Source: Aquila chrysaetos chrysaetos (taxonomy: Eukaryota > Chordata > Aves > Accipitriformes > Accipitridae). From it: DNA of 64,000 nt. How positions within the stretch are numbered: position 1 is the first letter of the stretch; each line of letters starts with the position of its first letter. The notes beneath the pieces are model-generated. The model ran no database searches, was not told the DNA's origin, and saw nothing but the letters and a program-made list of their open reading frames with translations. A program made the position numbers and the translations under genes. The stretch spans positions 7,511,276 to 7,575,275 of the forward strand of contig NC_044008.1 in assembly GCF_900496995.4 (NCBI RefSeq), given 5' to 3'. Positions 12,301 to 22,299 of this stretch are shown in pieces.

Positions 12301-14319
12301 ATGTACTTGGATGTGCCTGAGACATAGTCAGAGAGAGCTGTGCTCTGGAGTAATCTGCATTGCTTGACAGAGAGCACGTTGGTCCAGACTCATTCACCAG
12401 GAGCTGGGACACTGATTTGGGACTCCCCTCACCTTGTCCTGCACCCGTGTTAGTACCAGGAGGGTGCTAAGTGGGGGCCTCACTTGGCAGCTCCCCACCG
12501 GTCACGGCTGCTAGTGGGGACAAGAGTTCAGATGGGTGGGGAAAAGCTCCTTATTCAACCCCAAATTCAGACTGTTCACAATCGATATCAACTTCAAGGC
12601 TCCCATGCTACCTCAGGTCATCCCTCCAGCATTGTATAAGGCAGTCAGCCAACCTGCCTCCTGACACAGAAATGAGGTACCTCCAAGAGACACCCTAAAA
12701 ACAGAGAAATTTCCCCATTTTTCTCCTGGGGAGCGCTCAGAGCACGTTCTGGGTGCTATAAACATGATAAAGACCATATGCAATGGAAACATCCTGTGGA
12801 TAAGACTATTGTGTACTCCTTTGTGATCTTTTATTCTGTATTTTAGCAGCCTGTGCACATGGGGAGACAGAAAACTGATAGGGAGGTGACAATCAGACCT
12901 CTAAGCATCCCCTACCACACTTGGGTGGGAAGGTTTGGAAATGAGTCAATGCCATTTCTATGCCAAAAGACTCTCGGGGATGTTACCCAAATGTATCAAC
13001 TGTCTCGTGGTGTCCCCTCATCTCAGACACTTGTCAGCAATTCTCCATTTCATCTAATATTGCTTACATGTATTCAAATTAAATACAGATCGTAGGGAGG
13101 GGTTTGCTCTGGGTGGGTTTCTGCGAAGAAAACAAAAGCACTGTAAATCACTATTAAAACAACCCAGAAGCGATGTACACTTTCTATCATGCTATTAGGC
13201 TAAGGGAGCAAAAACTCTTCTAACAAATGGCGGGGCAAGAAACCGAATGTAAAACAAGATTTTCAGACCTCTAGATATTGGACCTTACTTTCATCTATTT
13301 TGAGGTCTTTTTGCCCTGCCCATGCCACATAGCAGTGTTTTGAACTGAGAATATTTTCTATTTCCCTAGTGACTTAGGACAGAGAAGGGAGGATCCTTTA
13401 TGTGGCTCATGCCACGAGCAAACACAAAAGGCCATTACATGGGAATTAAAGAAAACTGTCTTAACCAAGCCAGGCTGCTGCCTGCTCTTCTCCAGAGCAG
13501 TCCTTCCCCTAAAACTGCTGGCATTGGACTCCACAATCAGCATTTTCCAGTCCTGCAATTCATCTCCCAGCACTCGGAGCAGAGAGGGAACTCCTCAAGA
13601 GCAGAAGTTGTTAACTTTTAAAAGAGATAAAACAAATTGCTTTTTCATTTTATCTCGGTAGATACCATGGATGAAATTTCAGCTAAAATCCATTACAGTT
13701 ACCAGGTTTTTTTTCTAATGGCCAGGCTTTGCATAATTCACACAGCAGAGTCACCTTCAGCATCACCGATGTCCATCTCAGCCACAGCAGGAAGAGCTCT
13801 GGTCCCTGCATCCAAGGCAGCTCGAGCTCTTTCCAGAGATGCCACAGGCTTCTCTCCAGCAGGTATCTAGCCATGTTACTATTTAATCACTGCCCAGACT
13901 CAAAATCAAGGCGGTCAGAAAAATTATGGGGACTTCCCCAACTTTCGTTCTTCTTTTCCCCTCTCCGGGGGCATGCTGCCTGGGCAGATGGATCAAAACA
14001 GGTCCCCACAGCAAATGTCACGTGAGAAAACCCTCCTCTGGGAGGCCAAAGAGCTTTCGTGTAAGCAGCTATTTCTCTGTGATTTAAGCCCTCGTGGTCC
14101 TGTGAAGCATCACTGAGTGAGACCCACTATCATCCGCCCGGCGGAGAGCATCAGGGAAGAGGCAGGCTGGGACCATTTCTGAGCAAATGTGCTGCTCAGC
14201 ACAAATGTGCCCACAGATGGGTTCAGGGAATGATCCGACCCAGTGGCTCCCAGTTCATGCCCACAGCCGTTGCTAAAACAAATAGTTCTGAAACTATTTC
14301 CCCTACTTCCGCAGAGGAA
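6371..14319 (-). other. CCDC3: CCDC3 distal intron, middle part
   Basis: No exon can be supported. The longest open frames (for example plus 9626-10186, plus 11079-11555 and plus 11680-12117) lie in GC- or pyrimidine-rich stretches, overlap frames on the other strand and show no recognisable domain. A weak MIR-like stretch is listed separately at about 9285-9400. I see nothing else structured here. Confidence 0.5.
9285..9400 (+). repeat. Possible old CORE-SINE (MIR-like) remnant
   Basis: The order of words CTCGCTTTTACCATCTGC-AGAATGGGAATA, then CTACTCTGCATGGTGGTAAAGATGAG, resembles the MIR/CORE-SINE pattern. In that pattern a pyrimidine tract is followed by CATCTGTAAAATGGGGATAATA and then by a block ending in a GTGAGG/ATGAG word. 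The match is degenerate and was judged by eye. Confidence 0.35.
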
Positions 14320-15230
14320 GAATGCCATTTAATTTAATTTTTGCTTTGCATAATAATGGCAAGGCCATTTATGCAATTACATTGCTTTTCTTATCCGGTT
14401 CCCTTTTCAGCTGCTCCAAAGCCTTGCAGGTGTCCTAATCAGGTCATCAGGTTGTTACAGCTGCCAAAGTGCCACCGGAGAAGAGGACACAGGCCCAAAG
14501 ATGCTAAGCAGATATTTGTAGATTGCCCTGCTAACCCACTAATTACCTTGCTTTTTATCTGGGACGCTGACTACTCTCATAAAAGCTTTATTATTACCCA
14601 GATAAATCTCTGGAGGTCTCTCAGAAGGCAAGTTGGTTCATCTAAATCAATTGAAGTAACAGCGTGGTTGTGGCTTTGATGCTTGAGACGAGGAAAGGCA
14701 ATGTAGGGAGAGAGTCTTAATAAAAGATGTAATCTCCCCCTGCAGTCTCGCCAGGCTTAATTGAAGTTATTGGACTCCTTAATTTCCATGGGTTTTATCA
14801 CAGTGCTAGTGCTCTCACAGTTGCTCACAATCGGTTTGACGCGCCACTGTTAATTCCCTCGTTCTGATGCACATGGGGTCATTTTGCAACTCTCCTGCAT
14901 GAAAAGAGGGGAGGAAGGTGCCCTGTAAAAGAAGCACCGCACAGCCCCAGGTTGTTATCACCTCTGCAGCTCACAGAAAGCTGGAACGGAAGCCAAAAGA
15001 CCACGTTTCCCTATCAACCTGTTGACAAAACCAGGAGTTAAAACCCCTCTGAATAATAAATAATGACAAGCGCTGTTGGATGCTTCTATAGACCTTATTA
15101 TCACCAGACCTTGAATCACTTTGGTGTAATCTCACGTGTTCTGACAAGGCAACAAGGTCTTATTTACGAGATCACAGCATCCTGCAGAAGGCCAAGTCAG
15201 AAGAAATTACAGCCTCTAGATTTGCACTAA
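14320..15230. promoter_or_regulatory. Candidate conserved noncoding element in CCDC3 intron
   Basis: This AT-rich stretch has no repeats and no long ORF. It is dense in homeodomain- and POU-like words (TAATT, TTGCATAA, TTATGCAA, TTTATTATTA, CTTAATTGAAG, CCTTAATTTCCATG), in the style of vertebrate developmental enhancers. It contains a hairpin at 14346-14376, described in the findings. Constraint is inferred only from composition and motif density; no alignment was possible. Confidence 0.35.
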
Positions 15231-18200
15231 AATGGTAAAACTCTGCAGGGGAGCAAGATTTCAGTCCCAGCCCACTACATCACCCCCAGGCTTAGCAGCA
15301 GGCACTGCGAGAAGGGGGAAACCACAGGGACGATTCCCACCTCCCAGCTTGAGCAAACAGAAATCAACCCCCTGCATGTAGGAAAGTGTCATTTATCACT
15401 TAGCCATGAGAAAAAATTGTCGTGAGAAAGAGGCATTGGCATATATGGATGCTCTCTGGGCCTTCGGGATTTTCCCGTTCCCCCCTCTCCATCCTTGAAG
15501 GAGGATCCTGGCTGCATGGATGCATCCCTATCTCCCAAAAAAAAAGTCTGACCCCTTGGACTCCTTTGGAGCAAGAAAAGGTCGCAAGGCTGCTCCCTAA
15601 AAATATCAGTAATAAAACACCAGCACCGACGGCTGCACCGAAGAATAACTGGGCGGCACGCAGGGGTCTATGAGCAATTTTAAGGGTGCTGGGGGAAGCA
15701 GGGGGTAAAGGAAAAGGGATGTCTGGGGTGGATTCCCAAGGCAGGGGTGACCCGGAGGCCGCACACCAGCCGGCACGGGACAGCCTGGCATGCCTGCCTT
15801 AGGAGGCTGTCAGACTTTACAAACTCTTTGATACGTCTGTGGGTCTTCCCTCAGGGGGTCAACATGAGACTTGGGTAAAAACATGGAGCTTTTAAGAATT
15901 TTAATTAGGTTTTTATAACTTCTTAATTGTTCCTTTCTTTAATAGAAGCACCTTATTAAAAGAAACTGCTGTGACTGCAAGATTCCTTGGATAGGCGAAA
16001 ATTGCATTTCTCCCAGGGGCAGAGGGTGGGAAGAATCGACTAAAACTGTAACTACGAAAGGGAAAAAGGAGCATTCCTGTGTTATTATCTCCACCAACAT
16101 CAGCTCTGGGACTGGGCCAAACCTGGGACCCAGGTACCTGCAACATGCTGAAAGAAGTGGCCCCTCGCTCTGCAAGAAGTTGCAGCCACTCGTTACAAAC
16201 CCAGCTCCAAACCCAAGCCTGGTGGGAACTCGGGGCTTTAGCAACAACCTTGCAGAAACCGCTGCGACAGCGAGCCAGAGTAAAGCAGGAGGTCTGCAAA
16301 CATCACTAAGGGGCTGTGAGAAAAGTCAGGATGGAGCCCAATTAATTACTGCCTCTGCAAATGTGGAAGCCAAAATGCAAGTGCCTAAAGAAACGCCAGC
16401 TGGAGCTACTGTTGCTCTCCAGAGTGGCCAGAACAAGCACCTGAGTGAATTTATGAGACTGTGGGGTTATTGGAAAACTACGGAAAGCAGCGTCTGACCC
16501 TCAGCCCAGATGGCAAGGGGCTTAAAAACGCAGCTGGAATTAGCTTCCAGCGACGGCAGCAGGCCCAGCATGAGGAATGTACATCCCCAACGAGATGTGC
16601 CTTGGGTCTGGCCGCCTTTCACCGTGAGCCATGGGGCTTTGCGAAAATTAAAAGGGTTTTCCCGCAATGAAAGAGGCAAGTGGCGCATCCCAGTGCATTG
16701 AGAAGTTCCTGCACATCTCTTTGCTCTCTTTTGCATCATCACACTTTGGTGGGAGGAGGAGGAGAAGGAGCTCTCGGGGTTTTCCTCGTTTCACCCATTG
16801 GGACAAGGCTGCCTGCAGGGAAGGAGCACTGCAGAGAGAAGAGGGTAAGCGGGAGGACAGCGTGTCAGCGGTCACCTTTGGGTCCCCTGCTCCCCAGCTG
16901 GCTCAGGCACACCCTGCAGAAGGGACCTCTCCCTGGGAGCGGCATTACATGAGGCAAAAGACGTTCACTCATCACAGTGCTCTCTCACCATCTGGCTGAG
17001 CACCCCGGAGCTGCGAACACGAATTATTCATTGCAACCGCACGTGCTTCCAGCACTGAATTCTCCCCTTAAAATGTCCACCCCAGAAATATATCAGGAGT
17101 AGGGCACAGAGCCATAAGCAAATACAGGGATTCAAAAAGTCTTTCTGAGTATGGGATCCAGCTGTAAACAGGAAATTTCATCACTCCTTTATTCCAAACC
17201 TAGCTGGGAACGCTGCTTTTTGACAGATCTGCTTTTTAAGATGTCCCTGCACACAGCTGTGCCAAGGCCCAGAGGCAGGACCTTACCTACTAACTCCTGG
17301 AACTAGACCTTCGCCCCAGCTGCCTTCTGCTCTGAGGATCCCAGTGTCTCCATCTCTTCCCTCTGACTGCACAAAACATCTGTGACGGATTTTAACTAGC
17401 AATTTATGTCAATACGCAGCAGGTAGTGAGACCCCTGACTCCTCGCTGCAGCGTGAGCCTCATCAGAAGACACTTCCCTCTCTTTCCAAGCTCTCCACAA
17501 CTTGACACCACCACAGAAGCCCGCCTTGGGTGTCCCCAGGCTCCCAAAGAGCCTCTTTTCCAAAAACCTTCAAGAGTAATGCTCCGAGTAACGCTCACTT
17601 TCTGTGCCACAAAGCCGGCACACGCCGCAGGTTTTGGCTCAGGAGCCGGCACGGGCCAGCTCGACCGAGCGTATTTGGAAATGGAAATTGTTTGCACTGC
17701 GATGGGATGCGAGCAGACATGGTGGCAGTTGGGAAAGTCGCCATCGGATGTGACAAGGCAAAGAGAGGAGCAAAACACTAAAGACAGCTGCACCCTGGAG
17801 ACGGGCACCTGCATTGGGAAGAGCTGGGGAACAAATTCCTAATACCATGGCAGCCAAAAACGCCATCCCCTTCCGAGGCTGGGGCACGCAGGCACCGGGA
17901 GCCGGCGCTCGCCTGGGCAAACACAGATGCAGGAGGTGAATGGGAGCACAGTCAGCCCGAACTATTTTTAACTGGTGCAGAGGAAGCTTTTACTTTTCAT
18001 TATGAAGGGGACACAAAGCGTCCGTCAGTTGTGCTGAATTTATTCACTGGACGGGTGGGTGTTGAAGTATGTAAAGCCCCCAGCCCCGGTCTGTGCGACC
18101 AGCAGCTCTAATCCCCGCCTGGTCTGCTCACAGCTGCACGGGGTCAAAGAGCACAACAGCTGAAATGCACTTTTGATACATACGCTTTCGGTTGCCGCAA

Positions 18201-19864
18201 CTTACCCTGGGGGTTTCTGCCTCGTGATTTCCATTAAAGCTAACCCGCGAGATTCACTGCTGGCATAAGCGAGCACCAGCCCATCAGGATCCCCTGCATT
18301 TAGCTCAGCACTGCTAAATAAACAGTGCAGAGGCATCACAAGCGGCAGACACCGGGAGTTGGATCGGGTGGTCTCCCAATGCCTCTTTGCTCCCCCGGAG
18401 CAAAATCTGTGGATTTGGCAGCAGCAGCATCTTTACTTGCCAAATGCATTGCCTGGGGCACTGGGAGCCTTCAGACTGGCAGGGAGGAGGCAAGGCTGGG
18501 ACTGGGGCTCTCCGCCTCCCCCCTCTTGCCCAGCCAGGGTTACGGCTCTGCCATCTAATTGTAAGATGATTCATTTTCTCTTATTTTCTCCATTCCTGCT
18601 GCTGTCCCAAAATACGTTATTTGAATATCACTGTTCCCCACTCCCTCCCCAAAATACCAGCAGTAAGAAAACACTCACTCACGGGGCATCCCAAGGAGCG
18701 AGGTTGTGGCACTGGCCAGACGGCCACACGGCAACTCAAACTTTGTATGCCAGTGGTCGGCCAGCTGGTAAAGGGAAAGGCTCAACCAGCTACCGAGTTC
18801 CCTCCATCCATCCCCTAAACAAGCCGCTAGTGCCTCTGCTGCCATACGTAAATATTGTGCCTTGGGTGAATCCACAGCAGACGCAAGCGATGACACATGT
18901 CCTGTCCATCCTGACCTAAAGAGATGCTTAAAATGTTCTTGGCTACTAGTAGAAACCACCAGCCTCATAAAACCAGGTTTGGCACTAAAACAGCTCTCCA
19001 AGTTCCACTTTTGCAAATGTATATGCACATCCAGAACATGCACACACATAACTGCGGGTTGCTCCTCTTTGCCAAGGAAGTATTTATTAAAATCTTGCAT
19101 TTATTACACACACTGCGGCTCCATAAAGGGGCTCAGAAGCCACTAACAACGGGCATCGTTGGACTTTCCATACTAAAAATGTGCTTTCTTAAGGGAGGAT
19201 CGCCTAGAGGGTGAACTACTTGCTGTGGCCTCCCTTGAGAGGAGAAAGAGGCATTTCATTCAGCTTGTTCAGAAGTAGGTGCCGGCATCATTCAGATGAA
19301 CCATGCCCTCGTCACTCAGACGAAACATGCCCTCAACAGTCTATTTTTCCCCAGCTGCTACAAAGACAGCTTAGGGCAATTAGTTCAGTAGATGTTTATG
19401 CTGTTATGTGGAGTTAGGCAAGAATAATCCCTCACAGTCTGTGACGGTCCAGGCACTGCTCTCTCTACATGAGATGAACACAGAAGTAAAGCAGCAAAGC
19501 TCTGCTCCTGAACATTTCAGCCAAAATTAAAGAATGGGGTCTAGAGACAGCAAAGCCAGGAATGACCTGTGTGGAGTAGGACAGGATCACAAGCGATACT
19601 GGTTTCCAACCTATTGCTCGTGAACATGTTGGTACCAAGCTTTGCTCAGGTCCACGGGAAGCTAAAGAGCTAGCACAGAGGTCAGTTTTGAAAACAGAGT
19701 TTAACATCTCCCCACCAGTGTGTTACTTTGCCAGTGATACCACCAAAGGACCGGGAAAATCAGGGACCTGCTGCTCTGCATTCATATATGTATGTTTGCA
19801 AATGACATGGGAATACCTGTGCCCACTTAGAAGACAAGCAATGGAGAGCAAATAAATCCCTTAC
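15231..19864 (-). other. CCDC3: CCDC3 distal intron, part next to exon 2
   Basis: No exon is visible. A MEF2-type word (CTATTTTTAA) lies at 17962-17971, in an otherwise unremarkable stretch. The splice donor of exon 2 lies at 19864-19863 on the minus strand (GTAAGG). Open frames here are short and overlap on both strands. Confidence 0.55.
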
Positions 19865-20039
19865 CCGGTTGTCTTCCTGAATCTCCCAGTCACTGGAGAA
19901 GCTCAAGACATGCTGCGCCTGCGAGCAGTTAGAAAACTGGAAAAGGCTGGCAAACATCCTTCTGTTCTCCTGGGTGTCCGGGAAAATCGCCTCCTGGAAG
20001 TTGACTCCGTGCGGCAGGAGGATGTAGTTCTCATCCATT
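19865..20039 (-). CDS. CCDC3: CCDC3 coding exon 2 (favine, middle part)
   Basis: This is the second coding exon of coiled-coil domain containing 3, a secreted glycoprotein known as favine and reported in adipose and endothelial tissue. The exon is 175 bases long. Its first base completes the Arg codon split with exon 1, and it ends on a whole codon, giving residues 139-196. It reads MDENYILLPHGVNF, FPDTQENRRMF, FQFSNCSQ and SDWEIQEDNR, which closely follows the human protein. N175-C-S is a likely N-glycosylation site. The acceptor is TGTGTTTCAG before 20039, and the donor is CGG|GTAAGG at 19865/19864. The next exon should encode the C-terminal coiled coil. It was not found to the left and is presumably beyond the window, so this intron would be at least 19.8 kb. 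Confidence 0.93.
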
Positions 20040-21060
20040 CTGAAACACAGATTGCACGGGCAGCCCACTGTGAGGCTGAACAGCACTTTCCCTCCTGCAG
20101 AAGTCACCCCTCGTACTTCAGCCTGGCTCAACAAATGCCACCAAAGTCACACAGACAGACTTTTAGCTGGCACGCCGCTTTCAGTTCTCCTGGCACTTAG
20201 TTGCCAAGACGGCAGTTTCCACCACAGAGGACTGGACCAGGCAGCAGCAGTAAGGATTTAAGAGGCTCCCGCCACCCTGCAGACATCAATGAACCCCCAC
20301 GAATGAGGCAAATCTGTATTTTGGCCCATGGTTCCTACGGAATTTGCATCGCTTTGCCCTTGATCCCGGAGTTTAAGTACTCCCTCAAGCAGTCAATAAA
20401 TAACTTGTGTAAAACATGTTTAAAGATACTGCCACAGACTGAGCACTAGGCAGCATCAAACTGTGTTTCGTTAGGCACCCAGCACAAGAATATAGCAAGT
20501 ATTTCGAAACAAGCGACGAGTACTATTTCGCAAGCGCTCTTGGACTGAAAGGTCACGGCAATGGCTCTGTTCCCACATTGTGGTTTATTTTCTTATTCTT
20601 TCGATGAGCCCAAAGTCAGGATTTGGCTGGGACCCTGAGAGAAAGCTATCGGGAGAGTACTTGGGGATGGGTTTTAAACTCCGGTGCCAAACTTCGGTGA
20701 ACAGCCGCTGGCCCTTCTCCAGCGCCGTGACCGTCCCACCGTAAAACCAAAGGCAGCAGCAGCACCCAGGAGCTGCTCCGCAGCAAGCTCCCCGTACATC
20801 TGCCGCCCGGCAATGCTGGACTAGTAGGAATTTGGGCTTGGGTTCTTGGGTTTTGTTTTGTTTGCTTTTTTTTTTCCCCGATGGAACTGTGGGCGGACGC
20901 GCAAAGGAGAAGGCGCTGCGGGGAAGGCGGCAGCGGGACGGAGCGCATCCCCCCCCCCCCCCGGCCACGGAGATGTCCCGGAGCTGGGATACCGACCCCC
21001 CCACCGCCACCACCACCCGGACACCCCCCCCCCTCTGCCCGGTCCCGTCCCGGGACTTAC
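20040..21060 (-). other. CCDC3: CCDC3 intron 1
   Basis: This intron of about 1.0 kb lies between CG|GTAAGT at 21061/21060 and TTTCAG|A at 20040/20039. Its 5' third (20690-21060) belongs to the promoter CpG island and includes a poly-C run at about 20948-20962 and a poly-T run near 20865-20875. I see no further exon. Confidence 0.85.
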
Positions 21061-21480
21061 CGAAGGAAGAAGAAATAAGCGTAGCCTTGCATGACGGTGT
21101 GCGAGTGGCAGGAGAAATAACCGAGGCCGGTGAGGTTGAGGCGGGAGCCGGCGGGCACCTCCAACATGCTGCCCCAAGCCTGATCGCACAGCAGCTCGAT
21201 CTCGGCCGAATAAAAAAGCCCCCCCGCTCCCTGTTGGGGGCCGCCGGGGGGGCCCCTCTGCCAAGGCAGGTAGTTATAAGCACCGTAGGGGTCGGGGTGC
21301 AGGGCCAGCACCCGCGCGTAGACGATGATCGCCGCCAGCTCGGCTCGGCAGCCTTCGCTAAGAGGTCGCCACTCGGCCGGCAACTGGCAGCCCCCCCCGC
21401 CGCCCACCCGCCCCCCCAGCCCCAGCCCCAAGCCCAGCACCAGCAGCGGCAGCAGCCGCGGTGGAGGAGGCATCGCGGGA
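20690..21480 (-). promoter_or_regulatory. CCDC3: CpG island over CCDC3 exon 1
   Basis: GC- and CpG-rich DNA covers the first exon and the start of intron 1, as expected for a CpG-island promoter. It includes long C runs (about 20948-20962 and 21024-21033). No TATA box is placed sensibly relative to the ATG. The transcription start is not determinable from sequence and probably lies at or just above 21474. Confidence 0.7.
21061..21473 (-). CDS. CCDC3: CCDC3 coding exon 1 (favine N-terminus)
   Basis: The first coding exon holds 137 codons plus two bases. The start is the ATG at 21473-21471 because it is followed by a clean signal peptide: a short Pro/Arg start, then a Leu/Gly hydrophobic core at about residues 8-21. 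After a glycine-rich linker comes the mature protein. The block CQLPAEWRPLSEGCRAEL, VYARVLALHP, the run GGLFYSAEIELLCDQAW, then SMLEVPAGSRLNLTGLGYF and SCHSHTV match CCDC3 of other vertebrates. Cysteines are at 29, 42, 96 and 122, and N113-L-T is a possible glycosylation site. A Gly/Pro-rich insert at about residues 73-84 looks bird- or lineage-specific. The donor is CG|GTAAGT. The frame stays open far upstream, but that part is C/T-rich repeat and is not taken as coding. Confidence 0.93.
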
Positions 21481-21775
21481 GGCTCCGCGGGTGGGAGGGA
21501 GGGGAAGGGAGGGGAAGGGAGGGCAGGGGAGGGGGTTAAGGGGGTTGAGTTGAGGGGGGGGGGGGGGAGACGGTCCGGAGCCGCTGCGGTCTGCCCCGGG
21601 GGCTGCGGGGGATTGGGGAGCTGGGGGAGAGGTGGGGAAAGGGTGGAAAAGGCAGGGAGGCAGCGAGGAGGTGATGCGAAGGGGCAGGGAAGAGAAAGGG
21701 GGGGGGGTGTAAAGGGGAGGGGGGGGGGGTAGGGAGGCAGATAGCCAAAGGGCTGAGGTTTAAGCAGGCCGGGGT
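21481..21775. repeat. G-rich purine tract upstream of CCDC3
   Basis: This is near-continuous purine on the plus strand, with repeated GGGGAAGGGAG words and several runs of eight or more G (near 21556-21567, 21699-21707 and 21719-21729). Many sets of four G-runs sit close together, so G-quadruplex formation is plausible. It lies immediately above the CCDC3 start codon, so it would be 5' UTR or proximal promoter. Confidence 0.8.
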
Positions 21776-22085
21776 GCAAAGGGGCAAAGATGCGAAGGGT
21801 GGAGGGGCGGAGGGGCAGGGGGGCAGAGATGCGAGGAGCAGAGAGGCAAAGGGGAGGGATGGGAAAAGGCAGAGATGCGAAGGGGGCAGAGAGGCGAAGG
21901 GGAGGGATGTAAATGCGAGAGGTGCAAAGGGGGAGGTGAAAAGGGAGGGATACAAAGGGGAGGGATGCAAAGGCAGAGTTGCAAAGAGGAGGAATGCAAA
22001 GGGAAGAAGAGGTGGACAGGACAGAGAGTGCAAAGGGGCAAGATGTAAAAGGGGAGAGATGCGAAGGGCAAGCACACCCCGGGGG
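21776..22085. repeat. Degenerate minisatellite, core GATGCRAAGGGG
   Basis: About a dozen irregular copies of a short purine unit are present, with cores such as AGATGCGAAGGG, GGATGCAAAGG, GTTGCAAAGAGG, AATGCAAAGGG and GATGTAAAAGGGG. Spacing varies from about 11 to 25 bases. The minus strand is therefore C/T-rich and has no stop codon in the CCDC3 frame, which produces a long false reading frame. Confidence 0.85.
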
Positions 22086-22261
22086 GAGGGCAGCTGCTGC
22101 CAGGCTTCCTCCGGCCCCGGGGTGGGCACTGGCGGCACCCAGGGCTTTGGGAGGTGAAGGGGTGGCTCGTAGGGTGCTGGAAGTGCGAGGGTCCCAGTGG
22201 AGCAGGATGGGCTGTGCACAGCTCCTGCTGGGAAAGAAGAGCCTGGGAAACTGAAGATTGG

Positions 22262-22288
22262 GCGGGGGGGGGCGGGGGGGGGGGGGGT
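22262..22288. repeat. Poly-G run
   Basis: This is an almost unbroken G homopolymer (interrupted by C) in the CCDC3 upstream region. The exact length is likely to be unreliable in any assembly. Confidence 0.8.
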
Positions 22289-22299
22289 GAAGCTTGTAA

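Noticed and set aside
1..19864. Third coding exon of CCDC3
   Set aside because: I looked for the coiled-coil exon on the minus strand and found no frame resembling it, so it is taken to lie beyond the left edge.
20821..21539. Open frames opposite CCDC3 exon 1
   Set aside because: They are shadows of the real exon and of the CpG island.
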